Shown piece by piece: positions 15,332 through 25,927 of a DNA stretch of 42,204 nucleotides. The stretch spans positions 1 to 42,204 of the forward strand of contig CANFQC010000018.1 in the NCBI GenBank assembly GCA_947449035.1. Direction: 5' to 3'. The notes beneath the pieces were generated by a model. It searched no databases. It was given only the letters and a program-made list of their open reading frames with translations, and was not told the DNA's origin. The stretch is from Actinomycetota bacterium. GTDB lineage: Bacteria > Actinomycetota > Actinomycetes > S36-B12. The translations under genes and the position numbers were made by a program. How positions within the stretch are numbered: the stretch's first letter is position 1; each line of letters begins with the position of its first letter.

Positions 15332-17552
15332 CATTTTCCGCAGCGTGACCGTCGTCAAATGCGCAGAAGCGTTGGCGGAAATCAGACAGAAGCTCACGTG
15401 ACTTTTCGTTCTCGTACAGATGGTCGACCAGGATTTCCGTCAGCTGCTCCTGGTTATTGGCAACTGCCCCCGGTGGCTGGGCGAGAAGGTCGAAGTACGT
15501 GCCGCGTGACTCGCGGTAGGCAGCCCAATCATCGGCGTAGATGATGATCGGCTTATCCAAGATCGCAAAGTCGAACATCACTGACGAGTAGTCGGTGATG
15601 AGAATGTCAGCGGCCAAGTAGCAATCGATGATCGACGGCAGCCGCGAACCATTGATGAGACGCCCTTCACTCTCAAGCCGATCGACCGCCGGGCCGAGAG
15701 AGGTGGTGTGGTGAGCGCGCACAAGTAGAACGAAGTTGTCAGGCAGCTTGGCAATTAAGGTTTCGAGCTCCAGACGCAATGAGGTGTCGCCCGCTGACTC
15801 GCGGAATGTGGGGGCGTAGAGCACCAGCGTGCTTTCGGGACTGACTCCGAGTGCCTCGCGGCATCGCACCATGTCAGTCGGCGTTGCCCGTACGAGGACG
15901 TCGTTGCGCGGGTATCCGAACTCAAGCCAGGAGTATGAGCAGGGGTAGGCGTGACTCCACATCTCCGTCGAATAGGCATTGGAACTCAACGCGTAATCCC
16001 AGCGATCACTTCGACGAAGCAGGTCAACGAACTCCTGCCGGGTTCGCGCAGCATCCTGAGCGACGACCTGGCCGTTCTGCCGAGGCGTAACGCGATTCGG
16101 ATCGACAGCTGTACCGGCGACTGCGCTTCCCATGACGTCAAGACCGCAGAACTTCAACGGCGTTCCGTGCATGGTCTGGATGTGCACCTGACCTGGACGC
16201 TTCACATACGCGCCAGGGAAGTTCACGTTATTGACAAAGTACTTGGCGCGGGCAAACGCGGCCCACTGTTTGATCCCGTTGGGTGCGATGGCCTTGACGC
16301 CAGTCGGCAGCAACGCCTGCTTGCCCTTGTCGAGAATCCAGACCGCCCGGAGGTCCGGGGCGATGCGCTGCATCTCTTCGAAGATCGCCCGTGGGTTGCA
16401 GCCGAAGCCGGTACCCCAGTACTCGGAAAACACCACGAGCTTCGGATCGATCGGAAGAAGCCGCATGAAGCCGTAGTAGAGGCGTCCGACTGCGCGAACC
16501 TTGCGGACCGCACGCCTTACGGGCCAGTAGATCTTCCCGAGGCGACGTCGGGTGGGAACGCGGCGCACATCAACCCAGCTGTAGGCGGCAAAGACTCGAT
16601 ATCCGTGCTCACGAAAGAGTCGACCGCGGATATTGCTGGGCAGGTTGCTGTTCTGCGACTCATCAGATGCGGGGAAGTACCGCTTCGCGAGAACAGCCCC
16701 CTGCTCGAAGAAGCGCTTCTTATCGCGCTTGGCCAATCGCCCCTTGTTCTGCAGGATCGTCACGAAGTGATTGATCATGATGTCGTAGAGGTGCTTGCGG
16801 GTGCGAGGGTCAATTCCGATTCGATCAGCCTCGGCGAAGACGAGTTCATACTGCGCGAAGACATCGAAATGCTTCGGGCTCGTGCTGGACAGAATGCTGC
16901 CGCCCTCACGCCGCTGGCGATAGAGAAGTACCACGCGGTTCAGGGTCACGGCTGTAGCGGCGTTCAGGAGAACTGTGTAGGTGAAGGAGATGTCCTCGTA
17001 GAAACCAGTACGGAATTGCACACCGAGCCGCTCAAGGAAGTCGCGACGGTAGGCCTTGTTGCAGGCAATCGGAAGGAGATTGAAGAGCTTGAGATGATCG
17101 CGAGGCGCGAACACCGTGGGAGACAGACGCGCGAGCAACTCGGCTCCCCAGCTCACCGCCTGCTTTCCGTCCCACCACACGCGCGAGTAGTTGTAGATCA
17201 GCATCTCAGGGCGAGCATTCACTTCAAGCTTTTCCGAGATGGCGCGAAGCGAGCCCGGTGCGAAAGTGTCGTCGCCATCGAGGAAGAGCACGTAGTCGCC
17301 AGTGGCAGCGGCAACACCGGCATTTCGAGCAAGTCCGAGGCCGACATTCTGTGTGAGGTGGAGAGGCTTGATGCGTGAATCGTGCCGCGCCATCTCGTCG
17401 GCTATGTCTCCGCTGTGATCTGGTGAGCAATCGTCGACGATGATGATTTCGTAATCGTCGAAATCCTGATTCAGGACTGAAGTGATGCATTCGCGCAAGT
17501 AGGACTGGACGTTATAGATCGGCACGATGATCGAGAAGAACGCCACGGACAT
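15303..17552 (-). CDS. GT2 glycosyltransferase fused to CDP-glycerol glycerophosphotransferase (TagF-like)
   Basis: A 749-residue fusion. Residues 1-230 are a GT-A family 2 glycosyltransferase: FSIIVPIYNVQSYL, EIIIVDDCSPDHS, GLARNAG and the metal-binding DxD in YVLFLDGDDTF. From about residue 370 the protein is a TagB/TagF-type domain that transfers glycerol- or polyol-phosphate units: VFSEYWGTGFGCNPRAIFEE, IQTMHGTPLKF, VLYAPTFRES, and ILITDYSSVMFDF. Such proteins build teichoic-acid-like or glycosylated phosphopolymer chains on the cytoplasmic side. The stop overlaps the sulfatase tail by 29 bases. ATG 17552 is used, but a TATCCT box at 17554-17559 lies seven bases before GTG 17546, so a leaderless start two codons later is possible. 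Confidence 0.9.
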   Translation of the reverse strand: MSVAFFSIIVPIYNVQSYLRECITSVLNQDFDDYEIIIVDDCSPDHSGDIADEMARHDSRIKPLHLTQNVGLGLARNAGVAAATGDYVLFLDGDDTFAPGSLRAISEKLEVNARPEMLIYNYSRVWWDGKQAVSWGAELLARLSPTVFAPRDHLKLFNLLPIACNKAYRRDFLERLGVQFRTGFYEDISFTYTVLLNAATAVTLNRVVLLYRQRREGGSILSSTSPKHFDVFAQYELVFAEADRIGIDPRTRKHLYDIMINHFVTILQNKGRLAKRDKKRFFEQGAVLAKRYFPASDESQNSNLPSNIRGRLFREHGYRVFAAYSWVDVRRVPTRRRLGKIYWPVRRAVRKVRAVGRLYYGFMRLLPIDPKLVVFSEYWGTGFGCNPRAIFEEMQRIAPDLRAVWILDKGKQALLPTGVKAIAPNGIKQWAAFARAKYFVNNVNFPGAYVKRPGQVHIQTMHGTPLKFCGLDVMGSAVAGTAVDPNRVTPRQNGQVVAQDAARTRQEFVDLLRRSDRWDYALSSNAYSTEMWSHAYPCSYSWLEFGYPRNDVLVRATPTDMVRCREALGVSPESTLVLYAPTFRESAGDTSLRLELETLIAKLPDNFVLLVRAHHTTSLGPAVDRLESEGRLINGSRLPSIIDCYLAADILITDYSSVMFDFAILDKPIIIYADDWAAYRESRGTYFDLLAQPPGAVANNQEQLTEILVDHLYENEKSRELLSDFRQRFCAFDDGHAAENVIRQVMLTR

Positions 17553-17621
17553 GAGGATACAGGCCGGTGATTAGCGCGGAATCGCAGGAAACGCCTCACG
17601 ATCGCATTCATGGCGCTGTAG

Positions 17622-17627
17622 TAGGGT
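17622..17627 (+). promoter_or_regulatory. -10 box of leaderless sulfotransferase mRNA
   Basis: TAGGGT, followed by six bases and then GTG 17634. The same hexamer with the same spacing precedes pyrE, etfD and the MFS gene. Confidence 0.55.
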
Positions 17628-17633
17628 TTTCGA

Positions 17634-18530
17634 GTGACTTCTTCTGCGAACGATTGCCTGAATCCCATTCTCGTTGGCGGCACCGGTCGTAGCGGATCCA
17701 CCATCTTGGGCCGCCTTCTAGGGCAGCACCCCGATCTCCTCTTAACTAACCCCGAGGAAGTTCGCTTCATCGCGAACGACCACGGCATGGCCGAGGCCCT
17801 TGCTATGAAGCTTGGCCCGTGGCCGCGCCGCATGCGCGCGAAGCGTGAGGCCAAGCTGGCCGTCCAGCGCACCAAGGGCCTGTGGTATTTCCGCAATAAG
17901 AAGACCGGTCTGCATACGTCTATGACTCTCGAGGAGATCGACGAGTTCGCGGCCCCTTACCTTTCGCAATTCAACGGAACGCCGATTGAGGCGACACAGG
18001 GTTTTGTCTACGCAGTCATGGCGAAGATCACCGCGGGCCTTGACGGTCGTCGCTGGGTCGATGGCACGCCCGCAAACGCGCGCATTACTGACTTCATCGA
18101 ACCGATCTACCCCGACTGCCAGGTCGTGGCCATGATTCGCGATGGTCGCGATGTCGCTGCCTCATTCGTTGCGCAGAAGTTCGGACCGACCGAGATCTTT
18201 GCCTCCCTTCGCCAGTGGGAGACCCGCATGCTGCGCATGCGCCAGGCCGAGCTCGCCTGCGCACCCGGCCGAATCCTGACCATCGACATGCTCAACCTGG
18301 TCGATGTCGATCGCGACGGAACGCTTCAGCGGATCTGCGACTTCCTGAACCTGCCGATTACCCCCGAGTTCCGCACTTGGTTCAACGAGAACGTTCGCCT
18401 CGAAGACGCCAACGTCGGGCGCTGGCGTACCCAGTTCGATGACGAGACCGTGAAGAAGATCGATTCGGTGTACGCCGAGATGGTCGAGCGCGTTGCAGCG
18501 TCGGGCGCTCAGATCCCGCTGCCGTCCTGA
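17634..18530 (+). CDS. PAPS-dependent sulfotransferase family protein
   Basis: The 298-residue protein has the two PAPS-binding motifs of the sulfotransferase family. The 5'-phosphosulfate loop is VGGTGRSGSTILGRLL (residues 14-29) and the 3'-phosphate motif is AMIRDGRDVAASF (about residues 164-176). There is no signal peptide or membrane segment, so it acts in the cytoplasm, transferring sulfate to a sugar, lipid or polymer unit. It stands divergent from the GT2-TagF fusion, with 81 bases between them, and near a sulfatase. GTG 17634 is supported by TAGGGT six bases upstream. A strong bidirectional terminator follows the stop codon. Confidence 0.9.
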   Translation: MTSSANDCLNPILVGGTGRSGSTILGRLLGQHPDLLLTNPEEVRFIANDHGMAEALAMKLGPWPRRMRAKREAKLAVQRTKGLWYFRNKKTGLHTSMTLEEIDEFAAPYLSQFNGTPIEATQGFVYAVMAKITAGLDGRRWVDGTPANARITDFIEPIYPDCQVVAMIRDGRDVAASFVAQKFGPTEIFASLRQWETRMLRMRQAELACAPGRILTIDMLNLVDVDRDGTLQRICDFLNLPITPEFRTWFNENVRLEDANVGRWRTQFDDETVKKIDSVYAEMVERVAASGAQIPLPS

Positions 18531-18546
18531 TCACCGAGTCCTCATG

Positions 18547-18578
18547 ACGAAAGGCCCCGCACAGGCGGGGCCTTTCGT
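18547..18578. terminator. Bidirectional terminator
   Basis: A perfect 14-bp stem, ACGAAAGGCCCCGC (18547-18560) with its complement at 18565-18578, and loop ACAG. A/T-rich sides (AAA and TTT) fall within the stem. It lies between the sulfotransferase and etfD, whose 3' ends face each other. Confidence 0.9.
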
Positions 18579-18588
18579 ATAAGCGGGA

Positions 18589-20787
18589 CTACTTCTTGCT
18601 GGCCTCGAGCAGCAAGGTGGCGACATCGACAACCTCGACGCCCTGAGCGACACCCTCGGACTGGCGAGCAGTCACGGCATCGTTGAGCATGACCGAGCAG
18701 AACGGGCAGCCGACCGCGATCTTCGAAGCGCCGGTGGCGATGGCCTCATCACCACGGTTCTTGTTGATCTGGGTGCCGATCTTCTCCTCCATCCACATGC
18801 GAGCACCGCCGGCGCCGCAGCAGAAGGACTTGTCGCCGTGACGCGGCATCTCGACCTTGGTGGCACCGGTCGACTCGATGAGCTCGCGCGGGGGAACGTA
18901 GACGTTGTTGTGACGACCGAGGTAGCACGGATCGTGATACGTGACCGTGGTGCCGACTTCGGAGACCGGCGTGAGGCGGCCATCCTTCACAAGCTGGTTC
19001 AGCAGTTCGGTGTGATGCACGACCTCGTAATTGCCGCCGAGCTGCGGGTACTCACGCTTGAGGGTGTTCAAGCAATGCGGGCAGGTCACGACGATCTTGG
19101 TCGCCTTGATCTCGTTGAGCACCTCGACGTTCTGCATCGCCTGCATCTGGAAGAGGAATTCGTTGCCGGCGCGGCGTGCGGGATCGCCGGTGCAGGTCTC
19201 GCCCTCGCCGAGAACCATGAAGTTCACGCCAGCGATGTTGAGCAGCTCAGCGACATTCTTCGTGGTGCGCTTCGCGCGATCCTCGAATGCACCAGCGCAG
19301 CCGACCCAGAACAGGTAGTCGACATCGGCGGGGATTTCATCTTCGCCATCCATGCCGAATACGCGAACGTCGAAGTCGACCTCGGCGATCCAGGCATTGC
19401 GATCGCTCGCGTTCATGCCCCACGGGTTGCCCTTGTTCTCGATGTTCTTGAACAGGCCGTTGAGCTCACTCGGGAAATCGCTGGCAACCATGACCTGGTT
19501 ACGACGCATGTCGGCGATGTGATCGATGTGCTCAATGTCGACCGGGCATTGGTTGACGCACGCGCCGCACATCGTGCACGACCACAGGACATCGTCCGAG
19601 ATGATCGCGAGATCTGAGCCGGTGGAGCGGTGACCGTCGAAGGTGTAACCATCGTCGCCGGCATGCTCACTGCCCTCGCGGGAACCGATGAACGGACGCA
19701 TGACCTCGGTCTGCACGCTCTCGGGCAGCTTCGCGAGAACTTCCTCGTTCACTTCGCCGAGACCAGGATGTGTTCCCTTGGCAGCCTTGAGGTACGGAGC
19801 CTGCGCAAACATGGTGTCGCGAAGATCCATGATGAGCAGCTTTGGCGACAGCGGCTTCTCGGTGTTCCAGGCCGGGCACTGCGACTGGCAGCGACCGCAC
19901 TCGGTGCACGCCATGAAGTCGACGTAGTTCTTCCAGGTGAAATCGGCGATGTGACCCTTGCCGAATGATGCGTCGTCCGGCGGATCCTCGAAGTTGACCG
20001 GCTCGCCCTTGTAGTAGATCGGCAGCAGTGGGCCGAGTGCATTCGGACGACGCGAGGTGTAGACGTTCACTGGCGCTGCGCCGATGTGAAGGTGCTTCGA
20101 GTTCAGCACGATGAGCAGGAAGCTGAGGATCACCAGGATCTGCAGCCAGATGCCGATGGTCTCGATCGCGACGAGTGTCGACTCGGAGAGTCCGCTCATC
20201 CACGAGCCGACCCAGTCAGAGACGAAAGCCCCGTTCTCGAACGGCAGGTTGCCTAGTGCCGACTGTGCACCGCGGTAGAGGAACAACGTCCAGACGACGT
20301 TGAAGATCATGAACAAGATGAGCCAGGCGCCCTTGGTGTGCGAGCCGAAGAAGCGCGAACTGCGGCCTTCCTTCGACGGGTCATTCTTGGCGCGAATCAA
20401 CCCGAACATGATGATGCCCACGAGTACGAGCAGGGCGAAGAGATCCTCGGCGAATCCGACGATGGCCCACGTGCCGACGATCGGCGCGGAGTAATCGGAG
20501 ACGAACAGGGCGCCGTAGCACTCCAGAATGGTCAGGCCGAGAACAAGGAAGCCCCAGAAGGAGAAGACGTGGGCGATGCCCGGAATGGTCCACTTCAGCA
20601 GCTTCTTCTGCCCGAGTACCTCGAAGGCTTCTGCCTCGACGCGCTTCGGAACCCCCTTGAGTCGGCCGTAGGCAGGCTTGCCGCTGCCTGCCAAGGTCAC
20701 CAGGAAGAGGGTCCGGCGGGCTGCGAAGGCAAGCAGGACGACTGTCAGGGCGATGCCGACGACGGCACGAAGAACCATGGAATCCAC
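18589..20787 (-). CDS. etfD: Membrane Fe-S reductase EtfD (ETF dehydrogenase, Rv0338c type)
   Basis: A 732-residue membrane protein that, in M. tuberculosis, is required for passing electrons from acyl-CoA dehydrogenases and ETF to the respiratory chain. The N-terminal ~235 residues hold about six membrane helices like the cytochrome b subunit of nitrate reductase. Two 4Fe-4S motifs follow: CTECGRCQSQCP (294-304) and CTMCGACVNQCP (404-414). The C-terminal half has two CCG domains, with CPHCLNTLKREYP, YHDPCYLGRHN, SFCCGAGGARMWME and GCPFCSVML. The start is GTG 20787, because TAGGGT lies six bases upstream. ATG 20778 is an alternative. It ends next to a bidirectional terminator and probably functions with the acyl-CoA dehydrogenase at 1431-3266. 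Confidence 0.93.
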   Translation of the reverse strand: MDSMVLRAVVGIALTVVLLAFAARRTLFLVTLAGSGKPAYGRLKGVPKRVEAEAFEVLGQKKLLKWTIPGIAHVFSFWGFLVLGLTILECYGALFVSDYSAPIVGTWAIVGFAEDLFALLVLVGIIMFGLIRAKNDPSKEGRSSRFFGSHTKGAWLILFMIFNVVWTLFLYRGAQSALGNLPFENGAFVSDWVGSWMSGLSESTLVAIETIGIWLQILVILSFLLIVLNSKHLHIGAAPVNVYTSRRPNALGPLLPIYYKGEPVNFEDPPDDASFGKGHIADFTWKNYVDFMACTECGRCQSQCPAWNTEKPLSPKLLIMDLRDTMFAQAPYLKAAKGTHPGLGEVNEEVLAKLPESVQTEVMRPFIGSREGSEHAGDDGYTFDGHRSTGSDLAIISDDVLWSCTMCGACVNQCPVDIEHIDHIADMRRNQVMVASDFPSELNGLFKNIENKGNPWGMNASDRNAWIAEVDFDVRVFGMDGEDEIPADVDYLFWVGCAGAFEDRAKRTTKNVAELLNIAGVNFMVLGEGETCTGDPARRAGNEFLFQMQAMQNVEVLNEIKATKIVVTCPHCLNTLKREYPQLGGNYEVVHHTELLNQLVKDGRLTPVSEVGTTVTYHDPCYLGRHNNVYVPPRELIESTGATKVEMPRHGDKSFCCGAGGARMWMEEKIGTQINKNRGDEAIATGASKIAVGCPFCSVMLNDAVTARQSEGVAQGVEVVDVATLLLEASKK

Positions 20788-20793
20788 GAGGCG

Positions 20794-20799
20794 ACCCTA
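20794..20799 (-). promoter_or_regulatory. -10 box of leaderless etfD mRNA
   Basis: TAGGGT on the minus strand, followed by six bases and then GTG 20787. It supports GTG over the ATG three codons later. Confidence 0.5.
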
Positions 20800-21010
20800 C
20801 TGCCGCTCCTGGGCAGGCAATAGGCCTTGAGGCCACTGATCCCCCCATATATGCGTGAGTCTGACCACATGTCGGTGCTCACCGGCTGACGGATGACTCG
20901 AGTGCGACGTCTTTGGTGTCCGATCAATCAAGCGTTGGGGGAATGGCCATCGAAGCGTCGAATTTCACGGCTGGGGGTCCTGTCGGATGCACATCGTGTA
21001 TTGATAGCTC

Positions 21011-22051
21011 ATGCATTCATCCTCGCCAGAGCCCATGCGGATGAAGACCCACCGCGGGATAGCACGCGGCTTGCGTAACCGCGCGGTCTCGCAGGGCACG
21101 ATCAGGGTTCCGGCTGTTCCGGCAATGCTGGACGAGTACGTTCGCATCTGCCTGAGCACCTTTTCGGCGTTAGGGGTCGAGTTCGATCCCGAGCAGGTAG
21201 CGAAGCTTCGCTCGGTTCTCGATGAACAGCTCATCAAGGCTTACGAGGAATCCCATCGCTCGGAGATTGTCATCTCGTATGAGTCGCCGATAGGTGACAT
21301 CGTGAATTACCACGTGGCACCGCAGTGGACAAGCCTCGACGTCTCCTATGACAACTGGATGGCCACCCGTCAGCCGCCCCTCTTTGGTACCTACCCCGAT
21401 GCGCGTGTACTCGCTCTCCTCGAAGGCTTGATGGATCCGGCCTCATGTCACGTCCTCGATCTCGGAGCTGGTACCGGTCGCAATGCTCTCGCCCTGGCTC
21501 GACGCGGGCATCCGGTAGATGCGGTCGAGATCACGCCGAGTTTTGCCGCGGTAATCCGTGAGGCGACTCAAGCTGAGTCTCTCGATATTCGCGTGTACGA
21601 GCGTGATGTCTTTGCCACCATCGACGATCTGCGTCGCGATTATGGGGTGATCGTGCTCTCGGAAGTCGTATCGGATTACCGCAGTCTCGCTGAACTGCGC
21701 TCGACGTTCGAGATTGCGGCCACGTGCCTGGCGCCGGGCGGACTGCTGGTTTTCAATGCCTTCCTGGCGGCGGACGACTTCGTCCCCGACGAGGCAGCTC
21801 GGCAGTGGGGCCAGCAGACGTATTCCACGATTTATACGCGGTCAGAGGTCAAGGCTGCGGTTTCCGGCTTTCCACTCACCCTCCTCTCAGATGACTCCGT
21901 GTACGAGTTCGAGCGAGGTCACTTGCCCGATGAGGCGTGGCCACCCACCGGCTGGTACGCACATTGGGTCAGCGGTCACGATGTCTTCTGGCTTCCACGC
22001 GAGGAATCCCCGATCGAGCTTCGCTGGCAGGTGTACCGGAAAGCCGACTGA
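21011..22051 (+). CDS. Class I SAM-dependent methyltransferase
   Basis: The 346-residue protein carries a Rossmann methyltransferase core. Motif I is VLDLGAGTGRNALALARRG (about residue 145), with an acidic motif II end in VDAVEI and a post-motif VIVLSEVVSDY. About 130 residues precede the core, starting with a basic segment rich in Arg and Lys followed by a helical region (LDEYVRICLSTFSALGVEF). This N-terminal region is not typical of the minimal fold and may bind the substrate or be partly untranslated. Alternative ATGs lie at 21035, 21041 and 21125, and none has a clear ribosome-binding site. The substrate is unknown. It stands alone between etfD and the heat-shock operon. Confidence 0.8.
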   Translation: MHSSSPEPMRMKTHRGIARGLRNRAVSQGTIRVPAVPAMLDEYVRICLSTFSALGVEFDPEQVAKLRSVLDEQLIKAYEESHRSEIVISYESPIGDIVNYHVAPQWTSLDVSYDNWMATRQPPLFGTYPDARVLALLEGLMDPASCHVLDLGAGTGRNALALARRGHPVDAVEITPSFAAVIREATQAESLDIRVYERDVFATIDDLRRDYGVIVLSEVVSDYRSLAELRSTFEIAATCLAPGGLLVFNAFLAADDFVPDEAARQWGQQTYSTIYTRSEVKAAVSGFPLTLLSDDSVYEFERGHLPDEAWPPTGWYAHWVSGHDVFWLPREESPIELRWQVYRKAD

Positions 22052-22106
22052 CGAGGGGGGCCGTGAGTCCCCGTCGAAGGGCAGAGCATCGGACTGCTGG
22101 TAAGAA

Positions 22107-22122
22107 TGTGATCTAGATCACT
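22107..22122. promoter_or_regulatory. CRP-like palindrome upstream of dnaK
   Basis: TGTGATCTAGATCACT contains the perfect 14-base palindrome GTGATCTAGATCAC (22108-22121). It matches the CRP/GlxR consensus TGTGA-N6-TCACA at nine of ten conserved bases. It lies about 200 bases upstream of dnaK and 55 bases after the methyltransferase stop. It could regulate the heat-shock operon. Binding is inferred from sequence only. Confidence 0.5.
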
Positions 22123-22165
22123 AACCTAAATTTCTCTACCGGGAATGATCACGTCCATCTCGCCG

Positions 22166-22171
22166 TTGACG
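22166..22171 (+). promoter_or_regulatory. Possible -35 box of the dnaK promoter
   Basis: TTGACG lies immediately upstream of the HspR operator (22176-22196). The -10 would fall within or just after the operator, so bound HspR would block RNA polymerase. The -10 itself is not clear. Confidence 0.4.
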
Positions 22172-22175
22172 TAGG

Positions 22176-22196
22176 TATGAGTCCACCCGACTCAAT
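22176..22196. promoter_or_regulatory. HspR operator (HAIR element)
   Basis: TATGAGT-N7-ACTCAAT matches the known HAIR consensus CTTGAGT-N7-ACTCAAG at ten of 14 arm positions, with the core TGAGT-N7-ACTCA perfect. It lies 124 bases upstream of dnaK, next to a TTGACG -35-like box. HspR, the repressor that uses this element, is encoded by the fourth gene of the operon, giving a negative feedback loop with DnaK as co-repressor in characterised species. Confidence 0.85.
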
Positions 22197-22236
22197 TCTT
22201 CTGCGCCAGCACTTGCAGGAGGTCAGGGTCGGGTGA

Positions 22237-24725
<2,489 letters not shown>

Positions 24726-24763
24726 GTGTCGGCACGCAGTAAAGAGAGCATGAAGGAAGAGAC

Positions 24764-25927
24764 GTGAACAAGGATTGGCTTGAGAAGGACTTCTACGCTC
24801 TTCTCGGTGTGTCCAAGGACGCCACCGGTGATGAGATCAAGAAGAAGTACCGCAAGCTCGCGCGCGAATTGCATCCGGACAAGAACCCGGGTGACAAGGC
24901 TGCCGAGGAGAAGTTCAAGTCCGTATCCGAGGCCTACGACGTTCTCTCCGATGACGCCAAGCGCAAGGAGTACGACGAAGCTCGCACGCTGTTCGCCTCC
25001 GGTGGATATGGCCCCGGAGGGTTCGGCGGCGGCCAGGGATTCGGCGGCGGGCGCGGCGGTAGTTACAACGTCAACATGGAAGACCTCTTCGGTGGCGATG
25101 GCTACGGAGACTTCCTTGGAGGCATCTTCAACTCACGCGCACGCGGCGGTCGCGCCCAGCAACCGCGTCGTGGTGGCGACATCGAAAGTGAGCTGACGCT
25201 CTCCTTTGATGACGCCCTCGATGGTGTCACCGTGCCGCTGTCACTGCGCAGTGATGGCACCTGTGGCAGTTGCCGCGGTAGCGGTGCGCAGCCGGGTAGC
25301 GCGACCTCGACCTGCCCCACCTGTGGTGGCCAAGGTCAAGTAGCGCGCAATGCGGGCGGTTTCGCAATTCCCGAGCCGTGCCCGTCCTGCAAAGGTCGCG
25401 GTGTTCTCATCGAGAACCCCTGCACCAACTGCCGTGGCTCCGGTCACGGCGTGAGCACTCGAACCGTTCAGGCTCGCATTCCTGCGGGCGTGAAGGACGG
25501 CGCGAAGATCAAGCTCAAGGGCAAGGGTTCACCCGGCACCTCGGGCGGTCCGGCTGGTGACCTCTACATCAACGTGCATGTCACCGCTGATCGTGTGTTC
25601 GGACGCAAGGGCGACAGCATCACTGTCGAGGTACCGATCACCTTCACCGAAGCGGCACTCGGCGGCGAGATCACGGTGCCGACTCCGCGCGGTGGCACGG
25701 TCACTCTCAAGGTGCCTGCAGGCACTGCGAATGGTCGTACTTTCCGCGTGCGCGAGAAGGGTTTGGCCAAGAAGGACGGCACCTACGGTGATCTGCACGT
25801 GACAGTTGAGGTCGCAGTTCCGCAGAACCTCAGCAGTGACGCGAAAGCGGCACTTGAGGAGTATGCGAAGCAGACCCTCGACCATGATCCGCGCAGTGAC
25901 CTACTGAAGATGGCCGGGAGCAACTAA
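24764..25927 (+). CDS. dnaJ: Hsp40 co-chaperone DnaJ (type I)
   Basis: A 387-residue full-length DnaJ. The J domain (residues 8-75) has DFYALLGVSKDA and the HPD tripeptide in LHPDKNPGD. A Gly/Phe-rich linker (about 85-125) follows. The zinc-binding region has four CxxCxGxG repeats: CGSCRGSG, CPTCGGQG, CPSCKGRG and CTNCRGSG. The C-terminal substrate domain follows. GTG 24764 is preceded by AAGGAAGAG. It starts 38 bases after grpE and its TAA stop shares one base with the hspR ATG. It stimulates the DnaK ATPase and delivers substrates. Confidence 0.97.
   Translation: MNKDWLEKDFYALLGVSKDATGDEIKKKYRKLARELHPDKNPGDKAAEEKFKSVSEAYDVLSDDAKRKEYDEARTLFASGGYGPGGFGGGQGFGGGRGGSYNVNMEDLFGGDGYGDFLGGIFNSRARGGRAQQPRRGGDIESELTLSFDDALDGVTVPLSLRSDGTCGSCRGSGAQPGSATSTCPTCGGQGQVARNAGGFAIPEPCPSCKGRGVLIENPCTNCRGSGHGVSTRTVQARIPAGVKDGAKIKLKGKGSPGTSGGPAGDLYINVHVTADRVFGRKGDSITVEVPITFTEAALGGEITVPTPRGGTVTLKVPAGTANGRTFRVREKGLAKKDGTYGDLHVTVEVAVPQNLSSDAKAALEEYAKQTLDHDPRSDLLKMAGSN

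Noticed and set aside
15951-17378. 475-codon plus-strand open frame
   Set aside because: It is antisense to the GT2-TagF fusion, which has clear catalytic motifs. Long antisense frames are common in GC-rich DNA, and the product has no recognisable domain.
22055-22078. G-rich hairpin after the methyltransferase
   Set aside because: The stem is broken and no T run follows. It is not convincing as a terminator.
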